This document shows positions 45,253-52,581 of a stretch of DNA of 64,000 bases, in pieces. A program made the position numbers and the translations under genes. Origin of the DNA: Kutzneria sp. CA-103260 (GTDB lineage Bacteria > Actinomycetota > Actinomycetes > Mycobacteriales > Pseudonocardiaceae); the NCBI RefSeq assembly GCF_018263855.1, contig NZ_CP073318.1:11470001-11534000 (forward strand). Direction: 5' to 3'. Position 1 is the first letter of the stretch, and the number at the start of each line of letters is the position of its first letter. The notes below the pieces were generated by a model. It was not told the DNA's origin, made no database searches, and saw only the letters and a program-made list of their open reading frames with translations.

Positions 45253-46092
45253 GTGAACGGCTTCGCTCTCGCGTTGGTGGTCGCCGCCGCCGTCGTGCAC
45301 GCGATCTGGAATCTCGCCGCCAAGCGGGTCGGCGACAGCGGCGCCCCGTTCGTTTTCCTCTACTACACGGTGTCCGCACTGGTTTTCGGCCCGGTGGCGA
45401 TAGTCCTGGCGCTGTTCGACCATCCACAATGGACGTGGCTGCTCGCCGCCGCGGGCACCGCCGTCCTGCATGTCTGCTACGGCACCGTGTTGCAGCGTGG
45501 CTACGCCGTCGGCGACCTGTCCGTCGTGTATCCATTGGCCCGCGGCACCGGCCCGCTGCTGTCCGTGCTGGTCGCCGTGCTGTTCCTCGGCGAACACCCC
45601 GGCTGGCTCGGCTTGGTCGGCGCGCTGCTGGTCGTTGTCGGCGTGCTGGTCATCGGCACCGGCAAAGCCACCTCCGCCGGCATCTTCTACGGTGTGCTCA
45701 CCGGTGCCATGATCGCCGCCTACACCCTGTGGGACGCTCACGCCGTCACCGCGCTGGCCGTGCCGCCCCTGATCTACTTCGGTGCTGGCTCCATCGGCGA
45801 GTCCCTGCTCCTGTTGCCGACTGCCTTACGCGCCAAGGCTTCCGTCGTCGCTCTATGGCGCGCCCACCGCCGCGAAGTCCTCGCCGTCGGCCTGCTCTCG
45901 CCCCTCGCCTACCTGCTCGTGCTCTACGCCCTGCAGATGGCTCCCGTCAGCCTCGTCGCCCCGGCCCGCGAGATCAGCATCGTCCTCGGCGGCTTCGCCG
46001 CCTGGCGGCTGCTCGGCGAGGCTCAGGCCGTCCGCCGCCTCGCCGGCTCCCTGGTGGTCTTGGCCGGCATCGCCGCCATCGCCGTCGCTTAG
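45253..46092 (+). CDS. EamA/DMT family transporter under riboswitch control
   Basis: A 279-aa ten-helix transporter made of two EamA repeats (about 1-135 and 140-279). Motifs include VVAAAVVHAIWNLAAKRVG at the start and VYPLARGTGPLLSVLVAVLFLGEHP in the first repeat; LLSPLAYLLVLYALQMAPVSLVAPAREISIVLGG in the second. GTG 45253 has its RBS inside the platform hairpin. The ykkC-class leader suggests export of guanidine or a guanidinium metabolite, which classically is done by SMR (Gdx) proteins, distant ten-helix relatives. The gene ends four bases before the convergent rnhA stop. Confidence 0.88.
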   Translation: MNGFALALVVAAAVVHAIWNLAAKRVGDSGAPFVFLYYTVSALVFGPVAIVLALFDHPQWTWLLAAAGTAVLHVCYGTVLQRGYAVGDLSVVYPLARGTGPLLSVLVAVLFLGEHPGWLGLVGALLVVVGVLVIGTGKATSAGIFYGVLTGAMIAAYTLWDAHAVTALAVPPLIYFGAGSIGESLLLLPTALRAKASVVALWRAHRREVLAVGLLSPLAYLLVLYALQMAPVSLVAPAREISIVLGGFAAWRLLGEAQAVRRLAGSLVVLAGIAAIAVA

Positions 46093-46096
46093 GGCT

Positions 46097-46561
46097 TTAT
46101 CGGCTGCCCCGTTCGGCCTGCGCCTCCTGTGCCCCCTTGACCGCCAGCCGGTCCGCCCGCTCGTTCTCCGGGTGGCCCGCGTGGCCCTTCACCCAGTGCC
46201 ACTCCACCTGGTGCGGGGCCATCGCCTCGTCCAGCCGGCGCCACAGGTCCGCGTTCTTCACCGGCTCCCGGTTGCTCGTCCGCCAGCCGTTGCCCTTCCA
46301 GCGCGGCAGCCAGCTCAGCACCCCGTTGCGGACGTACGTGCTGTCCGTGTACACCTGCACCGTCGACGGCCGGGTCAGCGTCTCCAGCGCCTGGATCGGC
46401 GCCATCAGCTCCATCCGGTTGTTGGTCGTCTGCGCCGACTCCCCGCCGTACAGCTCCCGCTCGTGCCGGCCGTACCGCAGCACCGCGCCCCAGCCGCCCG
46501 GTCCCGGGTTCCCGCTGCACGCCCCGTCGGTGAAGATCTCCACCGCTTTCTCGTCCGCCAC
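46097..46561 (-). CDS. rnhA: ribonuclease HI
   Basis: A 154-aa RNase HI. The four catalytic acidic residues are in place: Asp in IFTDGACSGNPGPGGWG, Glu in NNRMELMAPIQAL, Asp in VYTDSTYVRNGV, and Asp in GHAGHPENERADRLA (His of GHAGH also conserved). It cleaves RNA in RNA-DNA hybrids. The start is GTG 46561; longer upstream frame is antisense to the next gene. It is divergent from the gene at 46577 with a 15-bp gap. Confidence 0.95.
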   Translation of the reverse strand: MADEKAVEIFTDGACSGNPGPGGWGAVLRYGRHERELYGGESAQTTNNRMELMAPIQALETLTRPSTVQVYTDSTYVRNGVLSWLPRWKGNGWRTSNREPVKNADLWRRLDEAMAPHQVEWHWVKGHAGHPENERADRLAVKGAQEAQAERGSR

Positions 46562-46576
46562 GCCCGTGACCTTACG

Positions 46577-47173
46577 ATGCCTGTCGTGAAATGGAGCCGC
46601 GCCGTCCAGCATGTCGAGGACCTGGCCCGCCGCTGCGCCACGCCCTCGCCCATCCCGATGCTGCCCGTCACCGGTCTCTGGGTCTTCGGCGACCTGCTCG
46701 GCGAGCCCCGGGACCTCGACTGGGCGCACGTCGCCGTTGTCGTCGACCTCCCCCTCGACGACGTGCCGTGGCTGTCCATCCCCCAGGGCGGCCAGCACTG
46801 GGCTCAGGCCGTGCGCCTCCGCGAACCCCTCGTCGGCCGCTTCCGTTCCGCCGCCGGTCCCGTGTGGAACCACCGCATCGCCCGCCCCGCCCTCGTCTGG
46901 GATTCCACCGACGGCATCCGCGATGCCACCCTCGCCGCCCTCCGCGATGGCCTCGGCCGCGACGTCCGCGTCGACGCCCCCAGTCCCGCCGAGCTCCGCG
47001 CCCAGCTGTCCACCGAACTCGCCGTCAGCCTCCGCTCCCTGCGCCGCCAACACCGCTCCTATGACGACCAACGCTGGCGTCCCGGCAAGCTCGATCCCCA
47101 CGCCGACTCCCTCTGGCGTGCCACCGACAGCTACCTCGACCTCCTGGACGCCGTCAACGACTTCGAGCTGTGA
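46577..47173 (+). CDS. uncharacterised actinobacterial protein (DUF7711-like)
   Basis: A 198-aa cytoplasmic protein. It starts MPVVKWSRAVQHVEDLARRCA, then LPVTGLWVFGDLLGEPRDLDWAHVAVVVDLP, a pattern somewhat like a nucleotidyltransferase GD-x-DxD strand-turn, but the third acidic residue is not obvious. The second half is helical and Arg-rich with a C-terminal LDLLDAVNDFEL. Such proteins are common in actinomycetes next to rnhA, with no known function. A strong hairpin follows the stop. Confidence 0.75.
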   Translation: MPVVKWSRAVQHVEDLARRCATPSPIPMLPVTGLWVFGDLLGEPRDLDWAHVAVVVDLPLDDVPWLSIPQGGQHWAQAVRLREPLVGRFRSAAGPVWNHRIARPALVWDSTDGIRDATLAALRDGLGRDVRVDAPSPAELRAQLSTELAVSLRSLRRQHRSYDDQRWRPGKLDPHADSLWRATDSYLDLLDAVNDFEL

Positions 47174-47175
47174 CT

Positions 47176-47208
47176 GAGGGCCGGACGGTGCACCACCGTC
47201 CGGCCCTC
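47176..47208. terminator. bidirectional terminator
   Basis: A perfect 15-bp stem (47176-47190 with 47194-47208) of GAGGGCCGGACGGTG type with a three-base loop, between two convergent genes and starting three bases after the stop at 47173. Confidence 0.85.
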
Positions 47209-47229
47209 CCTCACTGGTTCAGCGGGTCG

Positions 47230-47580
47230 TCACCAGATGCGCACTTCGTACACCCGGACCGTGCCGGGGAAGCCGATTCCCTGGTTGTAGCCAAGCGTCT
47301 GCGAGTAGTACCGGCCATCGCTTTCCCAGTTGATCGTCGCCTGGTTGTTGCCCGAGAAGACGTTGTAGACGCCACCGATGTCCACGGCCGTGTCGCCGGC
47401 GTTCGCGAAGCACTGGTTGGTGCCCATCCCGTTGCCGAACGAGATGTCCAGCTTCACGAAGTCGGTCCGGTTGCCGCAGGCGACCTGGTCGATGGCGAAG
47501 GCCGGGCTCGCCGGCACGGCGGCGACCAGGCCGAGGGTGGCCGCACCGCCGAGCAGGAGCCTCTTGACGCTCTTCCGCAT
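47230..47580 (-). CDS. small secreted beta/gamma-crystallin-like (SKLP-type) protein
   Basis: A 116-aa secreted protein. The signal peptide is MRKSVKRLLLGGAATLGLVAA to AFA (about 1-29). The mature part has two Cys (VACGNRTDFVKL and NQCFAN) and the FANAGDTAVDIGGVYNVFSGNNQATINWE pattern, like the single-domain beta/gamma-crystallin Streptomyces killer-toxin-like proteins. These are small, stable extracellular proteins, some with antifungal action. The start 47580 is behind GGAAGGAAAT; the longer frame adds a non-signal leader. Function here is inferred by resemblance only. Confidence 0.68.
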   Translation of the reverse strand: MRKSVKRLLLGGAATLGLVAAVPASPAFAIDQVACGNRTDFVKLDISFGNGMGTNQCFANAGDTAVDIGGVYNVFSGNNQATINWESDGRYYSQTLGYNQGIGFPGTVRVYEVRIW

Positions 47581-47908
47581 AGTGGCTGGATTTCCTTCCT
47601 TGCCCAAGGGGGTTGTGCTGCTTGACCTGAACAGGTGGAAACGGGGATTCATTCAGGGGTCCGGCGAATACGGGGATCCCGTCACGCTGTGGACCCCCTT
47701 TTGCTGGTGCTCGCGGAGACCTTACCTGCCCTGGGGTAAGAAGAAATGAAATGCGCGCGACTCTGCCTGTTGTGCTCCGCGACCTGCCTGTTACGCGTTC
47801 CGTCGCTGTCCGAAAAGGCAGGAGGATTTCTCCTTTTTCGACGCGCCGTCGATCGCACGCGTGCTGTCCGCGAAGTCTGTAGCCCGTCGTGCTACATGGG
47901 GCTACACT
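47581..47908. other. intergenic region with possible TA promoter/operator
   Basis: 328 bp. The left part holds the promoter of the secreted protein. At 47878-47906 there is TGTAGC, then GCTACA after 7 bp (inverted repeat) and a second GCTACA ten bases on (direct repeat), overlapping TACACT (47903-47908), a fair -10 box. This is a likely autoregulatory operator for the antitoxin-toxin pair that starts at 47909. No other gene seen. Confidence 0.45.
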
Positions 47909-48193
47909 GTGTCCGTGAAGGTGATCACCCAGCGGGAGTTTCGCAACAACTCCGCTGCTGTCATGGATGCGGTGGAGGCGGGCGAGACGTACCACGTCAC
48001 CCGCAATGGCGTTGAGGTGGCGGAGCTGCGCCCCATCGCACGCAGGCGGCGCCTGACCGCCGAGGAGTTGGTCGAGCGGCACCGGAAGCTGCCACGGGTC
48101 GACCACGCGCGCATGCGGCAGGAGGCGGACGAGTTCTTCGGCACTGAGGACCGTGTCGGTGATGACGATGTGTGGGAGCGTGGTCGTGGCTGA
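47909..48193 (+). CDS. Phd/YefM-type antitoxin
   Basis: A 94-aa type II antitoxin. VITQREFRNNSAAVMDAVEAGETYHVTRNGVEVAELRPI is the Phd/YefM DNA-binding fold; the Arg/Asp-rich tail (LVERHRKLPRVDHARMRQEADEFF) would neutralise the toxin. GTG 47909 is chosen, but GTG 47915 would suit a leaderless transcript from the TACACT box. Overlaps the vapC start by eight bases. The complex is expected to repress its own promoter at the TGTAGC/GCTACA elements. Confidence 0.9.
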   Translation: MSVKVITQREFRNNSAAVMDAVEAGETYHVTRNGVEVAELRPIARRRRLTAEELVERHRKLPRVDHARMRQEADEFFGTEDRVGDDDVWERGRG

Positions 48194-48590
48194 GCGTCAC
48201 GAGTCCGGCGTGCTGGACACCTGCGCCTACATCGACCTCGCTGCGCTCGATTCGGCGGCGCTGCCGGCAATTCCGGAGATCACGGCGATCACGATGGCCG
48301 AGCTGCATCAGGGTGTCGCGATGGCCAGGGACGCTGCGGCGCGGGCGGCGCGGACCGAGATGCTGGGCGCGGCCATTGTCGAGTTCGATCCGCTACCTTT
48401 CGACACCGACGCTGCGACGCGGTACGGCACCTTGGTCGCTCTGACGCTGGAGGCGAAGCGTGATCCCAAGCCGCGTCGGATCGACCTGATGATCGCCGCC
48501 ATCGCATCCGCCCGAGGTCTTCCGCTGTACACACGCAACGAGGCCGACTTCAGGGGCCTGGAAGACATGGTCGAGGTCGTGGCCGTGTGA
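48186..48590 (+). CDS. VapC-type PIN domain ribonuclease toxin
   Basis: A 134-aa PIN-domain protein. Acidic residues of the active site: Asp in GVLDTCAYIDL, Glu in ITMAELHQG, Asp in RRIDLMIAAIASARGLPLYTRNEADF (and a second Asp in ADF). VapC toxins are Mg-dependent endoribonucleases cutting tRNA or rRNA. GTG 48186 overlaps the antitoxin gene, so the pair is translationally coupled. Same arrangement as the second pair at 51464-52193, but the two toxins differ in sequence. Confidence 0.9.
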   Translation: MAERHESGVLDTCAYIDLAALDSAALPAIPEITAITMAELHQGVAMARDAAARAARTEMLGAAIVEFDPLPFDTDAATRYGTLVALTLEAKRDPKPRRIDLMIAAIASARGLPLYTRNEADFRGLEDMVEVVAV

Positions 48591-48623
48591 GTCAGCGGCC
48601 GGCACGTTGGGCATCACGCCGCG

Positions 48624-48661
48624 GTTGACGCCGGACGGCCGCCATGGTGTCCGGCGTCAAC
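48624..48661. terminator. terminator after the first TA pair
   Basis: GTTGACGCCGGAC (48624-48636) pairs perfectly with GTCCGGCGTCAAC (48649-48661) over a 12-nt loop. It lies between convergent vapC and the glycine-rich gene. Confidence 0.75.
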
Positions 48662-48738
48662 GGGAATGAATCTGGTTGGGTCTTTGTGTGTGGTGAGCGT
48701 CGAGGCTTGAATTCCGTACAGTGCGGTTGATTGTGGAG

Positions 48739-49761
48739 CTATGCCTGGTTTACGGCCTTCGATGAGACCTCGGTGTAGGAGATCGTCACCGAGCCGTTTC
48801 CGGTGTTGGCATCGGGGATGAACGCGGTCCTGCTTGGTCCAGCGCTGGAACCCGCGCCACCGCCTCCCGCGCCGGACAGACCGGCGCCACCTTGACCAGT
48901 GGCGAGCCCGGCCTCTCCACCGCCGCCGCCACCATAGAAGCCACCGCCGCCACCGCCGCCACCGGCGTAGCACGCGGGAGATTCGGGTTGAGCGCCACCA
49001 GCGCCACCGGCGCCACCGATACCGAGCCTGCCGCGTCCTCCTTGCGCCCCGTAGCAGCCATCGCCGTAACCGCCGTTACCGCCGTCACCCGCCGAGGTAG
49101 GGGTCGCGCCACCACCACCGCCCCCGCCAGAGGAATCGGTGCCGTTGGTACCGTTTCCCCCGACCGTTCCGTACTGCCCGCCGGCACCGCCGGCACCGCC
49201 GAACAGTCCACTTCCGCCCTGTCCTCCTCCGCCGCCGCCGCCCGCGGCGGTGATGAGTCGGTTGGCCAAGCCGAAGGAACCGGAGCGGATGTCGGAGGCG
49301 CCTCCGCCGCCACCACCAGGGCTGTAGTCGAACCCCCCGATGGGGGAATTGCCGCCCGATCCGCCGCCGTTGAAGCCACCCGCACCGGCGGTCGGAGTGG
49401 CGGGGGGTGGCTGGCAACTGGCATTTCCGCCGGCTCCACCGACGTTGACCTGCACAACCTGGCGCGGACTGAGGCCGGTCAGGGTTGCCATGACCTCGCC
49501 GCCAGCTCCTCCGGGAGTGCGGGGGCAGCCCCAGCCACCGGCCGCGCCCTGGAGATCGACGTTCACGGAGGTGACTCCGGCGGGGACGGTAAAGGTCTGT
49601 GCGGCGCCCGTGTAGTTGTAGGTGCAGGTGACGGTGGCGCCGGACGGGCTGCATCCGGGAGGCAGGGAATCGGCTGCATGGGCAAACGCGGGAGCTACCA
49701 AGGTGCTGGCCATGGCGAGCACGGCGGCGGCGATCGGTGCTGGAGTTCGTTCGTACAGCAC
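48739..49761 (-). CDS. secreted glycine-rich protein
   Basis: A 340-aa secreted protein with a signal peptide (about 1-30, AAAVLAMASTLVAPAFAHA). The start of the mature part (TVTCTYNYTGAAQTFTVPAGVTSVNVDLQGAAGG) is a beta-rich domain. From residue 75 to 320 it is mostly glycine with the GGGGGGASDIRSG block typical of the Gly_rich (ALK-type) domain, then a short ordered end (NGSVTISYTEVSS). Such proteins are extracellular and probably structural or adhesive. The GGN-rich DNA creates many proline-rich shadow frames on the other strand. Confidence 0.85.
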   Translation of the reverse strand: MLYERTPAPIAAAVLAMASTLVAPAFAHAADSLPPGCSPSGATVTCTYNYTGAAQTFTVPAGVTSVNVDLQGAAGGWGCPRTPGGAGGEVMATLTGLSPRQVVQVNVGGAGGNASCQPPPATPTAGAGGFNGGGSGGNSPIGGFDYSPGGGGGGASDIRSGSFGLANRLITAAGGGGGGGQGGSGLFGGAGGAGGQYGTVGGNGTNGTDSSGGGGGGGATPTSAGDGGNGGYGDGCYGAQGGRGRLGIGGAGGAGGAQPESPACYAGGGGGGGGFYGGGGGGEAGLATGQGGAGLSGAGGGGAGSSAGPSRTAFIPDANTGNGSVTISYTEVSSKAVNQA

Positions 49762-50557
49762 GCCGCATCTCCTCTCGTTTCGGCCCCGACGACGTCAACC
49801 GGTGCCGATGGGGCCCAGGTGGTTGGTTCCGAGGACAGGAACAGGGCCGCGCCCACAGACGGCTCGGCCGGCTTGGTGGTCCGGGTGGCAGCACTCGCGG
49901 GCCCGTCCGCGGACAACCAGCCCCTCAGGTGGCCTCGGCATTAACTGTCGGAATCCCCGTGGTTTCCTGTGAACGCGGGGCCGTTCACGGATAGTGTCGT
50001 CGCCACTCAAACCGTAATCGATCAGGTTGTTCGCAGAGCTTGATCATCCGTAATGACGCAAGAGGATTGCTGTCCTGAGAAGCGAAATTGACGGCCAGGG
50101 GACGAACATGATCAGGGTAAACAGAATGGAAATCAAATTTTCGCCACTGGTGGTGGTCTAGCGCCAGCATCCGCTTGCGCGCTCTTCCTCGACAAGGGGC
50201 CACTCAACTGGCCCGGAGCCCGTCCTTCCGGTAGGGCGTCACCCCGGTAGACACCGGCTGACGTGACGTGCCGGTCAGAAGGCGGCCAGACCGTTGGGGC
50301 ACCGTCGGACACGTCGTTGCACTGGTAGTCACCGCCGCAGTCCATGCCGAACGGCCTGGCGACGTTGGTGCTGTCGGTGATGTCGTTGAATGCATTGGTG
50401 GGGCATGCGGGTAGCTGGCGTCGGGGAACGCGGTGGGATTGCCGGCGAACACCCCGGGTCGACGAGCCACAACCACCTCCCGCGGTCGGCCTGCGGGACC
50501 AGCCTCGCCTATCGTCAGCGAAGATCAATTACTGGGTCGAGGTTCCGAGTCGAGCCA
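49762..50557. other. gene-poor region with a probable pseudogene
   Basis: Nearly 800 bp without an intact gene. Lower GC around 49990-50160. On the minus strand between about 50200 and 50450 two overlapping frames seem to be parts of one protein: NPTAFPDASYP in one frame, then ACPTNAFNDITDSTNVARPF and MDCGGDYQCNDVSDG in the next, suggesting a frameshifted remnant. It is not recognised. No repeat or RNA gene found. This marks the left end of the mosaic island. Confidence 0.4.
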
Positions 50558-51031
50558 CTAGACGATCATGCCGTCCGCGTCGCGGCGGTGGGTCGGTGTC
50601 GCCAAGAACGCCTGATACTCGTACTCCTCGGCGTAGATCGCCACCAACACTTCCGACGACACCAGCCGCAAGTCCTCGCCAAGCGCGTCCACCAGCTCGT
50701 CCAGCCATGACTCGCCGCGGATGCGCACTTCCAGCCATCGGTAGCCTTCGATGCCGGTGGCCACCAGGAACTGGTCACCGATGCCGGAGGCCAGCACGAA
50801 GTCCCTTGTCCAGCCACGAACATCTGGCGCCTTCTCGGACAGCCTCGCGTCCGGCTCAGCCGTCGTGCGCGCGATCTTCGGCAGCTCCTCCAACGCCCAG
50901 GCCGGCAGCGCGTCCCTGGCCGCGAAATCGTAGGTCTCCAGCAACGGCAGCCGCCCCCGCAGCTGCTCCGCCTCTTTGCGGCGCACCAGCGCCAGCCGCC
51001 GGTCTCTGGGGCTCAGTGCTTCTTCGGCCAT
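50558..51031 (-). CDS. putative immunity protein of a toxin remnant
   Basis: A 157-aa acidic cytoplasmic protein. It starts MAEEALSPRDRRLALVRRKEAEQLRG; the middle is WTRDFVLASGIGDQFLVATGIEGYRWLEVRIRGESWLDELVDALGEDL; the end is EYEYQAFLATPTHRRDADG. No known domain recognised. Its start overlaps by 19 bp the end of a short upstream frame that looks like the last part of a polymorphic toxin, which is the usual order of toxin C-terminus then immunity gene. The immunity role is inferred from this context. Confidence 0.55.
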   Translation of the reverse strand: MAEEALSPRDRRLALVRRKEAEQLRGRLPLLETYDFAARDALPAWALEELPKIARTTAEPDARLSEKAPDVRGWTRDFVLASGIGDQFLVATGIEGYRWLEVRIRGESWLDELVDALGEDLRLVSSEVLVAIYAEEYEYQAFLATPTHRRDADGMIV

Positions 51032-51132
51032 TTCGGATCGTGCCGTCCGTAGTAGTAGTGCGGGCCGTCCACGCGGTCGTACTTCTCACCGATGGTGATG
51101 CCGGTGTGGTCCTGGCGCTGAATCGGATTTCT
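51013..51132 (-). pseudogene. C-terminal tail of a polymorphic-toxin-like protein
   Basis: A minus-strand frame with about 39 residues that look like real protein: HTGITIGEKYDRVDGPHYYYGRH then DPKWPKKH and stop. The aromatic/His-rich end with a basic tail is typical of secreted toxin C-termini. Upstream of about 51130 the frame runs into unrelated sequence (a fragment matching the gene at 54119, opposite strand), so the gene has lost its body. Only the tail and the downstream putative immunity gene remain. Confidence 0.45.
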
Positions 51133-51170
51133 GCGCGGGTCACGTTGCCTGTCAGCGTGTATGACGGTGA
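51112..51170 (+). pseudogene. fragment of a gene like the one at 54119
   Basis: The plus-strand translation ALNRISARVTLPVSVYD matches ALNRISAYATVPVSVYD in the intact protein encoded at 54119-55117 (its residues about 42-58), and the DNA is clearly similar over about 55 bp (bases near 54247-54305). It starts and ends abruptly, next to a hairpin and the first metallo-hydrolase fragment, so it is a recombination remnant of a second copy. Confidence 0.55.
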
Positions 51171-51203
51171 TCGGGCCGCCGCATGTAGTAAGCGGCCCCG
51201 ATC
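51169..51203. terminator. hairpin beside metallo-hydrolase fragment A
   Basis: GATCGGGCCGC (51169-51179) pairs with GCGGCCCCGATC (51192-51203) with one bulged base. Six bases from the stop codon of the convergent metallo-hydrolase fragment A. Confidence 0.5.
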
Positions 51204-51209
51204 GTCTGC

Positions 51210-51418
51210 TCAACAGCCGCGGGCACGCCATTCGTCGAGGTGGGGCTTCTGTTCGCCGAGGGTGGAGTCGTCGCCGTGGCCCGGGTAGAACCACGTGTCG
51301 TCCGGCAGTGCGTCGAACAGTCGTGACTTCACGTCGTCCGGCAGCGAGGTGACGTTCTCCGGCGAGGAGGTTTTCCCCACTCCACCCGGAAACAGGGTAT
51401 CGCCACAGCGGTGAGCAT
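51210..51418 (-). pseudogene. 3' fragment A of an MBL-fold metallo-hydrolase gene
   Basis: Read on the minus strand the C-terminal part of a glyoxalase-II-like MBL-fold hydrolase is visible: GDTLFPGGVGKT, then LFDALPDDTWFYPGHGDDSTLGEQ and HLDEWRARGC-stop. Family members read VFTGDTLFPGG here; this copy has five extra bases between the VFT-like codons and GDT, breaking the frame. It is 209 bp, aligns without gaps to copies B and C, and has no N-terminal half anywhere near. About 85-90 percent identical to the others by eye. Confidence 0.8.
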
Positions 51419-51463
51419 GCCACCGGGTAGCACCGTGTGGCACACCCCGGTATGCTCAATGGC

Positions 51464-51733
51464 ATGCCGATCCAACCCGAGATCACCCAGCGCGACCTGC
51501 GGAGCCGGTCCAAGGAGATCATGGACGCGGTCGAGCACGGGCAGTCGTTCACGGTCACCCGCGACGGCCACCGGATCGGGGAGTTGATCCCGTTGCGTCG
51601 CCGGAGGAGGTTTGTCCCTCGGCAGGAGTTCGCCGTGATGTCTCGCAACGCGCCCAGCGTCGATATCGAGACCTTCCGGGCGGACCAGGAAGCTGCGGTC
51701 GATCATGAGGTGGACAGCCCGTATGACCGGTGA
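51464..51733 (+). CDS. Phd/VapB-type antitoxin (second TA pair)
   Basis: An 89-aa antitoxin: MPIQPEITQRDLRSRSKEIMDAVEHGQSFTVTRDGHRIGELIPLRRRRRF is a Phd/YefM-like DNA-binding domain, then a toxin-binding tail ending HEVDSPYDR. ATG 51464 is preceded by TATGCT (51451-51456), a -10-like box at the right distance for a leaderless transcript; an ATG at 51452 is possible. It overlaps vapC by 11 bases. Lies between metallo-hydrolase fragments A and B. Confidence 0.9.
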   Translation: MPIQPEITQRDLRSRSKEIMDAVEHGQSFTVTRDGHRIGELIPLRRRRRFVPRQEFAVMSRNAPSVDIETFRADQEAAVDHEVDSPYDR

Positions 51734-52193
51734 GCGCCACGCGCAGGGGCTGCTCGACACGAACATCGTGATCTTGCGCAGGTGGATCAACTCGAACGAA
51801 CTACCCGATGAGATGGCGATCAGCGCGATCACGCTGGCCGAACTGTCGGCCGGTCCGCACGAGGTTCGCGGCAACAACGAGCAGAGCGTGTATGACGAGC
51901 ATGCGGAGCGGGCGCGTCGACTGGAGATTCTCCAACGCGTGGAGAACGAGTTCGACCCGATTCCGTTTGACGCCGAAGCTGCGCGGATCTACGGCCGCGT
52001 TGCCGCCGCCGTGATCGGAGCGGGTCGTAAGCCGCGTGGTCGCTTCGCGGATCTGATGATCGCGTCTACCGCCATCGCCGAGGGCTTGCCCTTGTTCACG
52101 ACGAATCCCAAGGACTTCGTCGGTCTCGATACGCTGCTGACGATCGTGCCGGTCAACCACCCCATACTCCAGCACGAGGGGAATCGGGGCTGA
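51723..52193 (+). CDS. VapC-type PIN domain toxin (second TA pair)
   Basis: A 156-aa PIN-domain ribonuclease. Active-site acids: GLLDTNIVI (Asp), ITLAELSAGP (Glu), GRFADLMIASTAIAEGLPLFTTNPKDF (Asp, Asp). It has an insertion (HEVRGNNEQSVYDEHAERARRLE) not seen in the first VapC. ATG 51723 overlaps the antitoxin gene. The two TA pairs are homologous in layout only. A hairpin and metallo-hydrolase fragment B follow. Confidence 0.9.
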   Translation: MTGERHAQGLLDTNIVILRRWINSNELPDEMAISAITLAELSAGPHEVRGNNEQSVYDEHAERARRLEILQRVENEFDPIPFDAEAARIYGRVAAAVIGAGRKPRGRFADLMIASTAIAEGLPLFTTNPKDFVGLDTLLTIVPVNHPILQHEGNRG

Positions 52194-52226
52194 CCACCTG
52201 CGATTTCACCTGGCTCAGCAAGTGCT

Positions 52227-52258
52227 AAGTGGCCGCCTGGTGTCTCAGACGGCCACTT
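52227..52258. terminator. hairpin beside metallo-hydrolase fragment B
   Basis: AAGTGGCCG (52227-52235) and CGGCCACTT (52250-52258) form a perfect 9-bp stem with a 14-nt loop, 34 bp after vapC and 12 bp before the stop codon of fragment B. Confidence 0.65.
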
Positions 52259-52270
52259 ACTGGAGCCGGT

Positions 52271-52479
52271 TCACCAACCCCTGGCGCGCCATTCGTCGAG
52301 GTGGGGCTTCTGTTCGCCGAGGGTGGAGTCGTCGCCGTGGCCCGGGTAGAACCAGGTGTCGTCCGGCAGCGCGTCGAACAGCCGGGACTGCACGTCGTCC
52401 ACCAGCGACGTGAAGTTCTTGGGCGAAGAGGTCTTGCCCACGCCACCGGGGAACAGTGAATCACGACTGCGGTGAACAC
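52271..52479 (-). pseudogene. 3' fragment B of an MBL-fold metallo-hydrolase gene
   Basis: Second 209-bp copy, minus strand, ending HLDEWRARGW-stop, with SLFPGGVGKT and the LFDALPDDTWFYPGHGDDST block. It has the same five-base lesion ahead of the DTLF-like motif (here altered to DSLF) as copies A and C. Over 100 consecutive bases are identical to copy C. No 5' part of the gene exists next to it. Confidence 0.82.
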
Positions 52480-52530
52480 GTCAGCATCACGGATACTGCC
52501 GGGTGTGTCGCGATCTGGCGGCTTGCAGAC

Positions 52531-52571
52531 TCGCGTTCTGTCGGCTAGAGATTTCGCGTTCTGTCGGCTAG
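52531..52571 (+). promoter_or_regulatory. 18-bp tandem direct repeat before the AAA ATPase gene
   Basis: TCGCGTTCTGTCGGCTAG occurs at 52531-52548 and again at 52554-52571, period 23 bp, ending 10 bases before GTG 52582. The second copy overlaps the place where the promoter or RBS should be, so it is a candidate operator. No Shine-Dalgarno is visible, so the gene may have a leaderless or short-leader transcript. Confidence 0.5.
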
Positions 52572-52581
52572 GCTGGCTGCT

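Noticed and set aside
48892..49972. Long plus-strand frames over the glycine-rich gene, rich in Pro, Thr and Ala
   Set aside because: Produced by GGN/NCC repeat codons of the minus-strand protein, which has a signal peptide and the GGGGGGASDIR block.
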